Shown here: positions 46,621-54,534 of the stretch, piece by piece
How the letters are laid out: each line of letters starts with the position of its first letter
How positions within the stretch are numbered: position 1 is the stretch's first letter
Source: Rhodospirillales bacterium
GTDB lineage: Bacteria > Pseudomonadota > Alphaproteobacteria > ATCC43930 > CGMCC-115725
Assembly: GCA_028288725.1 (NCBI GenBank)
Contig: JAQGIC010000079.1
Coordinates: forward strand, 30,064 to 94,063
Direction: 5' to 3'
DNA: 64,000 nt
The notes under the pieces: generated by a model
Told to the model about the DNA's origin: nothing
The model's database searches: none
The model's input: the letters and a program-made list of their open reading frames with translations, nothing else
Translations under genes and position numbers: made by a program

Positions 46621-47903
46621 GCGAGCGCCAGCTTCGCCTGTCGATGGAGCCGCCCCCCTCCCTCTGGCGGCCTTATACGCAGATGAAGCTGGCCGGTCCG
46701 ACGCCCAAGGTCCGCGCGACCGAGGGCGTGCGGCTGGAGCTGGAAGACGGCAGCCACCTGATCGACGGCATCTCGTCCTGGTGGACCGCATGCCACGGCT
46801 ATAATCATCCGCATATCCAGGGCGCGGTAGCCGACCAGTTGGCCCGCATGCCGCACGTCATGTTCGGGGGCTTGAGCCACGAACCGGCCGAGCGCCTGGC
46901 ACGCCGGCTGGCCAAGCTGCTGCCGGGCGATCTCGACCATGTGTTCTTCAGCGATTCCGGCTCGGTCGCAGTCGAAGTCGCCATGAAGATGGCGGTGCAA
47001 TATTGGCTGAACCGCGGTGTAAAGGGCCGGCACCGCTTCGTCTCGTTCCGCGACGGCTATCACGGCGATACGCTCGGCGCGATGTCGGTGACCGACCCGG
47101 ACGGCGGCATGCACCGGCACTTCGCCGGCTATCTGCCGCAGCAGTTCGTTGCCGACCTGCCGACCGATCTCGACCGGATCGCCAGGCTGGAAACCCTGCT
47201 GGCGCGCCATCGCGACGCGATCGCCGGCGTCATCGTCGAACCGCTGGTCCAGGGCGCCGGCGGCATGAAATTCCACGACGGCGACACGCTGCGCCGGATC
47301 GCCAACGCCGCCGCCCGCCACGGCCACCTGCTGATCGCCGACGAGATCATGACCGGCTTCGGCCGCACGGGCCGAATGTTCGCCTGCGACGAGGCCGATA
47401 TCGTGCCCGACATCATGTGCCTGTCCAAGGCGTTGACCGGCGGCACCATCGCGCTGGCCGCGACCGTGGCGCGCCGCCATGTGTTCGATGCCTTCTGGTC
47501 CGACGATCCGGCGGCGGCCCTGATGCATGGGCCGACCTTCATGGCCAATCCGCTCGCCTGCGCCGCCGCCAACGCCTCGCTCGATCTGTTCGAGACCGAG
47601 CCGCGCCTGGCCCAGGTCCGCACGATCGAGACAGCGTTGCGCCAGGAGCTGGAGCCGGCCCGCGGCCTGCCCGGCATCGTCGATGTCCGGGTCCAGGGCG
47701 CCATCGGCGTGATCCAGCTGACGGCGCTGAACGACGCCGGCTGGCTCCGGCGCCGCTTCATCGAGTTCGGCGTCTGGGCGCGCCCGTTCGGCGATATCCT
47801 GTACCTGGCACCACCCTTCGTCATCGGCGCGGAGGATCTGACGCATCTGACGCGGACGATGGTCACCGTGGCACGCGAATGGTCCGAGCGCCACGGCACC
47901 TAG
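46617..47903 (+). CDS. bioA: Adenosylmethionine-8-amino-7-oxononanoate aminotransferase BioA
   Basis: A 428-residue PLP aminotransferase that converts KAPA to DAPA using SAM as amino donor. Family blocks include [11 protein letters not shown] near the start, [16 protein letters not shown], the [16 protein letters not shown] region, [14 protein letters not shown], the [11 protein letters not shown] segment and the PLP lysine in CLSKALTGG. The C-terminal half ends with [21 protein letters not shown] 46617 overlaps the bioB stop. The gene is followed by a 126-base regulatory region for the oxygenase operon. Confidence 0.94.
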   Translation: MSERQLRLSMEPPPSLWRPYTQMKLAGPTPKVRATEGVRLELEDGSHLIDGISSWWTACHGYNHPHIQGAVADQLARMPHVMFGGLSHEPAERLARRLAKLLPGDLDHVFFSDSGSVAVEVAMKMAVQYWLNRGVKGRHRFVSFRDGYHGDTLGAMSVTDPDGGMHRHFAGYLPQQFVADLPTDLDRIARLETLLARHRDAIAGVIVEPLVQGAGGMKFHDGDTLRRIANAAARHGHLLIADEIMTGFGRTGRMFACDEADIVPDIMCLSKALTGGTIALAATVARRHVFDAFWSDDPAAALMHGPTFMANPLACAAANASLDLFETEPRLAQVRTIETALRQELEPARGLPGIVDVRVQGAIGVIQLTALNDAGWLRRRFIEFGVWARPFGDILYLAPPFVIGAEDLTHLTRTMVTVAREWSERHGT

Positions 47904-47911
47904 ACCGTCGC

Positions 47912-47985
47912 TGCATGCAATTTATGCCGAACTATTCGATACCCCGACGAATATCCGCCGTTTCCAGACTCTCATTGCATGCAAT
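47912..47985. promoter_or_regulatory. Two copies of a palindromic TGCATGCA operator-like motif
   Basis: TGCATGCAATTT begins at 47912 and again at 47976, 64 bases apart; the second copy extends to the perfect 12-base palindrome ATTGCATGCAAT (47974-47985). Both are in the promoter region of the oxygenase operon that encodes a GntR regulator. Palindromes with a central TGCA-like core are common FadR/FCD-subfamily GntR sites, so these are likely binding sites of the regulator at 49112. Confidence 0.65.
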
Positions 47986-48029
47986 TTCGAAATGCGGCAT
48001 CCTACCCAAAATTTCGGGAGGAGGCCGTC

Positions 48030-49115
48030 ATGCAGCAGAATACCTTGCCGCCGATCGCCGAAGGTTTCGCCAAGCCGGACTTTCCGCTGAACGCCTGGTA
48101 CGCCGCCGCCTGGGACGTCGAGCTGAAGCACGCCCTGCTGCCGCGCATGATCTGCAACAAGCGCCTGGTGTTCTATCGCACGACCGACGGCACGCCGGTC
48201 GCGTTGGAAGATGCCTGCTGGCACCGCATGCTGCCGCTGAGTCGGGGCCGGCTCGACGGCGACACGCTGGTCTGCGGCTATCACGGCCTGCGTTATGAGG
48301 CCGGCGGCCGCTGCGTGCATATGCCGTCGCAGGAGACGATCAACCCCGCCGCCTGCGTCCGCAGCTTTCCGATCGTCGAGCGGCACCGCTATCTCTGGGT
48401 CTGGATGGGCGATCCGGCACTGGCCGATCCGGGTTTGGTGCCGGACATGCACTGGAACCACGATCCGGCCTGGGCCGGCGACGGCAAGACGATCCACGCC
48501 AGATGCAATTACAAGCTGGTCGTCGACAATCTGATGGACCTGACGCACGAGACCTTCGTGCATGGCGGCAGCATCGGCCAGGCCGCCGTCGCCGAGGCGC
48601 CGTTCGAGGCCCATCACGGGCCCAACTTCGCCGAGATCTCGCGCTGGATGATCGATATCGAGCCGCCGCCGTTCTGGGCGAAGCAACTGGGCAAGCCCGG
48701 CCGGGTCGATCGCTGGCAGATCATCCGGTTCGAGGCACCCGGCACCGTCGTGATCGATGTCGGCGTGGCGCCGACCGGGACCGGCGCGCCGGAGGGCGAC
48801 CGCAGCCAGGGCGTCAACGGCTATGTGCTGAACACCATGACGCCGGAGACCGACGGCACCTGCCATTATTTCTGGGCCTTCGTGCGCAACTACCGGATCC
48901 ATGAACAGCGTATCACCACGGAACTGCGCGAGGGCGTGACCGGCATCTTCCATGAGGACGAGCTGATCCTGGAAGCGCAGCAGCGCGCGATCGACGAGCA
49001 TCCGGATCGCACCTTCTACAATCTCAACATCGACGCCGGCGCCGTCTGGGCCAGGCGCCTGATCGACCGGATGATCCGGGCCGAGCAGCCGTCCTTGCAG
49101 GCCGCGGCCGAATGA
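48030..49115 (+). CDS. Rieske-type aromatic ring/O-demethylating oxygenase, VanA-like
   Basis: Encodes 361 residues starting at ATG 48030, with GGGAGGAGG six bases upstream. The Rieske [2Fe-2S] site is ACWHRMLPLSRGRLDG with LVCGYHGLRYE, that is C-x-H ... C-x2-H. The mononuclear iron ligands appear in DNLMDLTHETFVH. The remaining domain includes the DIEPPPFWAKQ and WAFVRNYRIHE segments, as in vanillate and dicamba demethylases. Reaction probably oxidative O-demethylation or ring hydroxylation, with electrons from the reductase gene at 49875. It overlaps the GntR gene by four bases. Exact substrate is unknown. Confidence 0.85.
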   Translation: MQQNTLPPIAEGFAKPDFPLNAWYAAAWDVELKHALLPRMICNKRLVFYRTTDGTPVALEDACWHRMLPLSRGRLDGDTLVCGYHGLRYEAGGRCVHMPSQETINPAACVRSFPIVERHRYLWVWMGDPALADPGLVPDMHWNHDPAWAGDGKTIHARCNYKLVVDNLMDLTHETFVHGGSIGQAAVAEAPFEAHHGPNFAEISRWMIDIEPPPFWAKQLGKPGRVDRWQIIRFEAPGTVVIDVGVAPTGTGAPEGDRSQGVNGYVLNTMTPETDGTCHYFWAFVRNYRIHEQRITTELREGVTGIFHEDELILEAQQRAIDEHPDRTFYNLNIDAGAVWARRLIDRMIRAEQPSLQAAAE

Positions 49116-49885
49116 GCGGCGACGCCAGCGCCCGGCCGGGCCAGCAGATGAAGGCGGTGCTGCGCCTGCGCGAACTGCTGCTGTCGGGCGAGGTCGGCCC
49201 CGGCGAGCGGGTGGCCGAGATCCCGCTGGCGGCCCGGCTCGGCGTGTCGCGCACGCCGCTGCGCCTGGCGCTGTCGACGCTCGCGCACGAGGGGCTGCTG
49301 GAGATGTTGCCCGGCGGCGGCTTCGTCGTGCGCGATTTCGACCCGGCCGATATCGCCGACGCGATCGAACTGCGCGGCGTGCTCGAAGGCACGGCGGCGC
49401 GCCTGGCGGCGGAACGTCTCGGGGATCCGGCAGACCTGGCGCCGCTGCGCGCAGCGGTCGCGGCGATGGAGCCGCTGGTCAGAACCGCGACGCCGGGGCT
49501 GGCCGATTTCGAGCGCTATGTCGTGGCCAACGAGATTTTCCATGCCCGCCTGCTGGATCTGGCCGACAGCCCGATGCTGCGCCGGGCCATGGCCCAGGCG
49601 ATGGCGCTGCCGTTCGCATCGCCCAGTTCCTTCGTGCTGGCCCAGGCCGACCTGCCCGAAAGCCGCGAGATCCTGGTCCTGGCCCAGGCGCAGCACCGGG
49701 CGATTTTGGAAGCGATCGAAGCCCGGGAAGGCACCCGCGCCGAGGCGCTCGCGCGTGAGCATGCCAGGCTCGCCAAGCAGAATTTGAAGCTGGCGCTGGG
49801 CGATGCCGCCCTGCTGGCGACCGTGCCCGGCAACGCGCTCATCCGGCGCGGCCAGTCCCAGGGAGCCCGCAAAATTGCAAGCTGA
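49112..49885 (+). CDS. GntR-family transcriptional regulator with FCD domain, embedded in the oxygenase operon
   Basis: A 257-residue regulator. The winged helix-turn-helix region contains LLLSGEVGPGERVAEIPLAA and LGVSRTPLRLALSTLAHEGL, typical of GntR, and the C-terminal FCD ligand domain contains DAIELRGVLEGTAARLAA and several histidines. ATG 49112 overlaps the oxygenase stop and its own end overlaps the reductase start by 11 bases, so it is translated between the two enzyme subunits. VanR-like regulators respond to the aromatic acid substrate. Likely operators are the palindromes at 47912-47985. Confidence 0.87.
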   Translation: MSGDASARPGQQMKAVLRLRELLLSGEVGPGERVAEIPLAARLGVSRTPLRLALSTLAHEGLLEMLPGGGFVVRDFDPADIADAIELRGVLEGTAARLAAERLGDPADLAPLRAAVAAMEPLVRTATPGLADFERYVVANEIFHARLLDLADSPMLRRAMAQAMALPFASPSSFVLAQADLPESREILVLAQAQHRAILEAIEAREGTRAEALAREHARLAKQNLKLALGDAALLATVPGNALIRRGQSQGARKIAS

Positions 49886-50867
49886 CGGCAGACAGATCCC
49901 GGTGCGGGTCCGCGCCATCGAGGCGCCGGCCGAGGATGTCAGACTGTTCGAACTGGTGCCGGAAACGGGTATGGCGACGCCCTATCCGGCCGGCAGCCAT
50001 CTGACCGTGAGCCTGCCCGTCGGCGATCGCGTCCTCGCGCGCAGCTATTCGCTGATCGGCGAGTTTCCGGTCGACGGCGCCTGGCGCATCGCCGTGAAGC
50101 GTGTCGCCCCCAGCCGCGGCGGATCCGCCGCCATGTGGGCGCTCGCCCCCGGCGCCGCTTTGAGCGTAACGGAGCCGCAGAGTCACTTCGATCTGGCGCT
50201 CGGCCGGCCGGACTATCTGCTGATCGCCGGCGGCATCGGCATCACCCCGATCCTGGGCATGATCGAACGGCTGGTCCGGCTCGGCCATCACCCGCGCCTC
50301 GTCTATGCCGCCCGCGCGCGCAGCCAGATGGCGTTCGTCGACCGGCTGCAGGCGCTGCTCGGCGACCGCCTGACCCTGGTCGTCGACGACGCGGGCGGCT
50401 GGTTAGATCCCGCCGCCGAGATCGCCCGCCTGCATGCCGACGGCGAGATCTACATGTGCGGCCCGGCCGGCATGATGGAGGCGGTCCGGACGGCCTGGCA
50501 GGCGGCCGGCCGCCTGCCGACCCGGCTGCGGTTCGAGACGTTCGGATCGGGCGGCGCGCGGCCCGCGGCGGCGTTCAAGGTCCATGTCCGCGATCACGGC
50601 CGCGACGTCCTGGTGCCGGCCGATCGCAGCCTGCTCGACGCGCTCGCCGACGAGGGCATCGAGCTTGCCTATGATTGCCTGCGCGGCGAATGTGGCCTGT
50701 GCGTGGTCGAGGTGACCGGCGCTGCCGGCGCGCTCGACCATCGCGACGTGTTCCTGAGCGCGCATCAGAAGCAGGCGGGGACCAGCCTCTGCGCCTGCGT
50801 CTCGCGCGCGGATGCCGACATCACCATCGACACAGGCTATCGCCCGGCGCTCGCGCGGGTGGGCTGA
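49875..50867 (+). CDS. Ferredoxin-type oxidoreductase, VanB-like reductase
   Basis: Encodes 330 residues starting at TTG 49875, with GGGAG nine bases upstream; a longer start inside the regulator gene is less likely. The N-terminal flavin domain has LARSYSLIGE, and the NAD domain LLIAGGIGITPILGMIERL. The C-terminal plant-type [2Fe-2S] domain has DCLRGECGLCVVEV plus a final cysteine. This order (flavin, NAD, ferredoxin) is that of class IA reductases such as VanB. It delivers electrons from NAD(P)H to the Rieske oxygenase encoded at 48030. Confidence 0.88.
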   Translation: MQADGRQIPVRVRAIEAPAEDVRLFELVPETGMATPYPAGSHLTVSLPVGDRVLARSYSLIGEFPVDGAWRIAVKRVAPSRGGSAAMWALAPGAALSVTEPQSHFDLALGRPDYLLIAGGIGITPILGMIERLVRLGHHPRLVYAARARSQMAFVDRLQALLGDRLTLVVDDAGGWLDPAAEIARLHADGEIYMCGPAGMMEAVRTAWQAAGRLPTRLRFETFGSGGARPAAAFKVHVRDHGRDVLVPADRSLLDALADEGIELAYDCLRGECGLCVVEVTGAAGALDHRDVFLSAHQKQAGTSLCACVSRADADITIDTGYRPALARVG

Positions 50868-50912
50868 CGACAAGGCCGGGACGAAGATCCCGGTTGCAGG
50901 GGGAGGAAATCC

Positions 50913-52133
50913 ATGACGCACGTTCTATCCTGGCGAACCGGTCTCGCCGCTTTTCTGCTGCCGATCCTGGCAGCACCGCTCGTTGCCAGGGCCGAGATAC
51001 CGAACCACACGGTCAAGATCGGCATCCTGAACGACCAGTCCGGCCCGTTCGCCGACCAGTCCGGCAAGGGCTCGGTCGCCGCCGCCGAACTGGCGGTGCT
51101 GGATTTCGCCAAGGAGGCCGGCCCGCTCAAGGTCGAGATCCTGTATGGCGACCATCAGAACAAGCCCGACATCGGGTCGAACATCGTGCGCCAATGGGTC
51201 GATCAGGACGGCGTCGCCGCCGTGGCCGACGCGGTCAATTCCGGCGTCGGCCTGGCGGTCAACCAGATCATGCACGACAAGAACCGGACCTTCGTCGCGA
51301 CCAATGTCGGCACCTCGGACCTGACCGGAAAATTCTGTCAGCCGACGACCGTGCAGTGGAACATGGACACCTGGGCCATGGGCAACGCCACGGCGAGCGC
51401 ACTGATGAAGCAGGGCGGCGACAGCTGGTACTTCATCTCGTTCGACTATGCGCTGGGCCAGGCGCTGCAGCGCGATGCGACGGACGCGCTGGGCAAGCTC
51501 GGCGGCAAGGTGGTGGGCGCGGTCAAGCATCCGCTGGGCACGACCGATTTCGGGTCCTACCTGCTCCAGGCGCAAAGCTCCGGCGCCAAGGTCATCGCCT
51601 TCGCCGATACCGGCGGCGATCTCATTACAGGCGTCAAGCAGGCCGCCGAATTCGGCATCACGCCCAAGCAGACGCTGGCCGGCCTGTTCACCCAGATCAC
51701 CGATGTCGACGCGCTGGGGCTGAAGGCGGCCCAGGGCCTGATCGTCACGGAATCCTTCTATTGGGACCTGAGCGACGCGACCCGCGCCTTCGCCAGGCGC
51801 TTCGCCGACAAGATGGGCGGGCGCATGCCGACCGCCAACCAGGCCGGCGTCTATTCCTCGGTGCTGGCCTATCTGCGCGCGGTCAAGGCCGCCGACACGA
51901 TCGACGGCGACAAGGTCGTGGCCCAGCTGCGTTCCAAGCCGATCGACGATCCGCTGATCGGGCCGGTCAGCGTGCGCATCGACGGCCGCGCGGTCCATGC
52001 CATGTACGTCTTCCGCGTGAAGAAGCCGGAACAATCCAAGGCCCGCTGGGACGATTACGAACTGATCGCGACCATTCCCGCCGCCGACGCGTTCCGGCCG
52101 CTGGCCGACGGCGGTTGCCCATTGGTGCATTGA
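50913..52133 (+). CDS. Branched-chain/aromatic-acid type ABC substrate-binding protein (orphan)
   Basis: A 406-residue periplasmic protein. Signal peptide about residues 1-27, ending near AAPLVARAEI. The Peripla_BP_6 fold is shown by HTVKIGILNDQSGPFADQSG and VGLAVNQIMHDKNRTFV, and DGRAVHAMYVFRVKK near the end. Members bind leucine-type amino acids or aromatic acids. It follows the reductase by 45 bases in the same direction. No permease or ATPase gene is in this operon; a liv-type permease/ATPase set occurs at 60396-63725. A GGGGAGG precedes ATG 50913. Confidence 0.85.
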   Translation: MTHVLSWRTGLAAFLLPILAAPLVARAEIPNHTVKIGILNDQSGPFADQSGKGSVAAAELAVLDFAKEAGPLKVEILYGDHQNKPDIGSNIVRQWVDQDGVAAVADAVNSGVGLAVNQIMHDKNRTFVATNVGTSDLTGKFCQPTTVQWNMDTWAMGNATASALMKQGGDSWYFISFDYALGQALQRDATDALGKLGGKVVGAVKHPLGTTDFGSYLLQAQSSGAKVIAFADTGGDLITGVKQAAEFGITPKQTLAGLFTQITDVDALGLKAAQGLIVTESFYWDLSDATRAFARRFADKMGGRMPTANQAGVYSSVLAYLRAVKAADTIDGDKVVAQLRSKPIDDPLIGPVSVRIDGRAVHAMYVFRVKKPEQSKARWDDYELIATIPAADAFRPLADGGCPLVH

Positions 52134-52145
52134 TCCCCGTGACGG

Positions 52146-52178
52146 GACCGGCCGCACCCTCCTGGGATGCGGCCGGTC
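52146..52178. terminator. Hairpin between the convergent binding-protein and DnaB-N-like genes
   Basis: GACCGGCCGCA (52146-52156) and TGCGGCCGGTC (52168-52178) form a perfect 11-base-pair stem around an 11-base loop, placed after the stop of the binding-protein gene and overlapping the end of the minus-strand gene. No U tract; probable transcript-end structure. Confidence 0.5.
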
Positions 52179-52497
52179 ACATCGCCAGGGCGGGCGACAT
52201 GGCATCGACCGCGGCGCGCCCGAGATAGCTGCCGTAGATCATCAGCGCATGGTCGAGCGGATCGATCGGCGGCAAGCCGGCGAGCGATCGGTCCTCCGGC
52301 GCCAGCAGGCCCGCATCGACCGGCCGGCCCCGTTCGATCGCGGCGGCGATGGCTGCGAATTGGCGCTGATGCCCGGGCGACAGGAAATGCCCCGGCTGCA
52401 GCAGGTGGCACACCGCCCGATAGCCCCGATTGTCCGCCAGGATGGCCGCGATCAGTTCGCGTTCAGCATCCAGGATGCCATAATCCCGTTCGCCCAT
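52177..52497 (-). CDS. Stand-alone DnaB helicase N-terminal-domain-like protein
   Basis: Encodes 106 residues. The sequence from ILDAERELIAAILADNRGYR to the segment LQPGHFLSPGHQRQFAAIAA matches the DnaB N-terminal domain: the EAEQALLGALLLDNRAYD-type helix, the L-x-P-x-H/D-F motif, and the helix with A-I-x-x-x-I-E-R-G. It then ends at DAMSPALAM without any RecA-like ATPase domain. In DnaB this domain mediates hexamer formation and primase contact, so a free-standing copy could interfere with or modulate replication, but this is speculation. It lies 43 bases downstream of yjfF on the same strand. Confidence 0.5.
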   Translation of the reverse strand: MGERDYGILDAERELIAAILADNRGYRAVCHLLQPGHFLSPGHQRQFAAIAAAIERGRPVDAGLLAPEDRSLAGLPPIDPLDHALMIYGSYLGRAAVDAMSPALAM

Positions 52498-52540
52498 GAT
52501 CCTCCCCGATCTTGGTTGCCGTCATGATTCTTGGTTTCCG

Positions 52541-53539
52541 TCACGACGGGCGCCGGGCGAGCCGGTTCTGCAGCAGCACGACGAGCAGCAGAAACGCGCC
52601 GCGAATGACGGATTGCCAATATGCGCTGAGCGTGAAATCGCCCTTGCCGTTCTCGAAATTGAGGATGTTGAAGATCAGTCCCAGCAGCATGGCCCCGGCG
52701 AGAGTGAATCCGACCGAGCCCATGCCGCCGGTCAAGAGCGTGCCGCCGACCACCACGGCCGCGATCGCGAACAGCTCCCAGCCCTGGCCTTCGGTCGGCT
52801 GCCCCGCGCCGAACTGGGCCGCCAGAATGACGCCGGCGAGGCCGGCCAGGGCGCCGGTCAGCCCATAGACCAGCACCTTGGTCCGCGCGACCGGCAGGCC
52901 CATCAGCCTCGCCGCCTCTTCATTGCCGCCGATCGCCAGCACCGCCCGGCCGAAGCCGGTGAAGTTCAGCAGAACGGCGCCCAGGACGAACGCGATGCCC
53001 GCGATCCAGGCCGGGATCGGAAAGCCCAGAAAATCGCCGCCGCCCAGATCGGTGAACGACGTCTCCCACGAGACGGAGACCGATTGGTTGCCCGAGATCA
53101 GCAGTGCCAATCCGCGCGCGGCCAGCATGGTCGCGAGCGTGGTGACGAAGGCCGGCAGCCTGGCCCAGGCGATCGCCAATCCATTGATCAACCCGATCGC
53201 GAGACCGGCCGCGATGCCCGCGGCAAGGCCCGCACCCAGCCCCACGTCGCTGACGCCGGCCGAGACGACGCTCGCCAGCGCCGCCGTGGCACCGACCGAC
53301 AGATCGATGCCGCCGGTCATAATGACGAAGCCCATGCCCAGCGCGACAAGCGCAAACATGGAGTTGTAGCGCAGCACGCTCATGACGTTGTAGAGGCCCA
53401 GGAAATCGTCGTACCGCCAGGCGCCGAACAGGATCAGCAGGACGAGCGCCACGACCACGCCCTGACGCTGCAGCAGGGCCGCGTGGCGGCTGGGGCCGAC
53501 GGCGATCGTATCGGCGAGGCTGGTCCCAGAAATACTCAT
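52541..53539 (-). CDS. yjfF: Sugar ABC transporter permease, YjfF-like
   Basis: A 332-residue inner-membrane permease of the ribose/galactofuranose type with eight to ten helices. The cytoplasmic region contains FVIMTGGIDLSVGATAAL (about residue 71-88), the signature of BPD_transp_2 permeases, and LAIGGNEEAARLMGLPVART. It overlaps ytfT by three bases and is the second permease of the transporter. Order ytfQ-ytfR-ytfT-yjfF is that of the E. coli galactofuranose importer. Substrate inferred from the binding protein and gene order. Confidence 0.85.
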   Translation of the reverse strand: MSISGTSLADTIAVGPSRHAALLQRQGVVVALVLLILFGAWRYDDFLGLYNVMSVLRYNSMFALVALGMGFVIMTGGIDLSVGATAALASVVSAGVSDVGLGAGLAAGIAAGLAIGLINGLAIAWARLPAFVTTLATMLAARGLALLISGNQSVSVSWETSFTDLGGGDFLGFPIPAWIAGIAFVLGAVLLNFTGFGRAVLAIGGNEEAARLMGLPVARTKVLVYGLTGALAGLAGVILAAQFGAGQPTEGQGWELFAIAAVVVGGTLLTGGMGSVGFTLAGAMLLGLIFNILNFENGKGDFTLSAYWQSVIRGAFLLLVVLLQNRLARRPS

Positions 53540-54534
53540 CAGGGTGCCCGCCGGACCTGCTGGATATAGACCGCGACCAGGATGACCGCGGCCTTGACCA
53601 CGAGCGCCGCCGCGTCGGGGATGCCGTGGGACAGAAGCGTGTAGCGCAGCAACTGGATGATGAGCGCGCCCAGCAGCGTGCCGATGATCGAGGCCCGGCC
53701 GCCGGTCAGCGCCGTGCCGCCGACCGCAACCGCCGCGATCGCGTCGAGCTCCATGCCGAGGCCGACCAGATTGGCATCCGACGAAGAATTGATCGCGATG
53801 ACGATCAGCCCGGCGATGCCCGACAGCAGGCCGGAGACGGCATAGACCAGGATCTTGATGCGCCCGACCGGCAGACCGGCGAGCCGCGCCGCCGCCTCGT
53901 TGCCGCCGACCGCGAGCAGCTGGCGCCCGTAGAGCGTGCGGGCGATGACCCAGGTGGCAATACCCACCACCGTCGCCATCAGCCAGACCTGGATCGGCAC
54001 GCCCAGCACCCGCCCCAGGCCCAGCGTATGGAAGGCGGCGTTATGGAACGCCTGTAGATTGCCGTTGGTCATGACCTGGGCGATGCCGCGTCCGGCGATG
54101 AACAGCACCAGGGTGGCGACGATCGGCTGAATGCGGAAGCGGGCGACCAGCCAGCCATTGAAGCAGCCGAACCCCATGGCGACCAGCACCGGCAGCACGA
54201 AGGCCAAGCCATCGGCGAGCGGTCCCGGCCCGATGCCCAGCAGCTTGCCGGCGAAGATCAGCGGCGCCAGCGCGCCCGAGATCGCCATCAGCGAGCCGAC
54301 CGACAGATCGATGCCGCCGGTGGCGATGACCATGGTCATGCCGACCGCGACGATGACGATGGTCGTCACCTGGGTCAGATTGACGTAGAGCGTCTGCAGG
54401 CTGGTGAAATGCGGCGTCGCGACGAGGTTGAACAGGACCAGCAGCACCAACGACAACAGGGTGCCGCCGAGCGCGCCGCCGTGCGGCAGGACCAGGCGCC
54501 GCCGGCGCGGTGCCACGATCTCAAGCTCCTGCAT
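53539..54534 (-). CDS. ytfT: Sugar ABC transporter permease, YtfT-like
   Basis: Encodes 331 residues starting at ATG 54534; an 11-residue longer in-frame start is not preferred. The signature TMVIATGGIDLSVGSLMAIS is near residue 80, with LLAVGGNEAAARLAGLPVGR later, like the second permease. About nine hydrophobic segments. It overlaps the ATP-binding gene by 14 bases and the yjfF start by three. Pairs with YjfF to form the membrane channel. Confidence 0.86.
   Translation of the reverse strand: MQELEIVAPRRRRLVLPHGGALGGTLLSLVLLVLFNLVATPHFTSLQTLYVNLTQVTTIVIVAVGMTMVIATGGIDLSVGSLMAISGALAPLIFAGKLLGIGPGPLADGLAFVLPVLVAMGFGCFNGWLVARFRIQPIVATLVLFIAGRGIAQVMTNGNLQAFHNAAFHTLGLGRVLGVPIQVWLMATVVGIATWVIARTLYGRQLLAVGGNEAAARLAGLPVGRIKILVYAVSGLLSGIAGLIVIAINSSSDANLVGLGMELDAIAAVAVGGTALTGGRASIIGTLLGALIIQLLRYTLLSHGIPDAAALVVKAAVILVAVYIQQVRRAP

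Noticed and set aside
44704..46791. A minus-strand frame of about 695 residues covering bioB.
   Set aside because: BioB on the plus strand is certain, and the minus frame has no motif.
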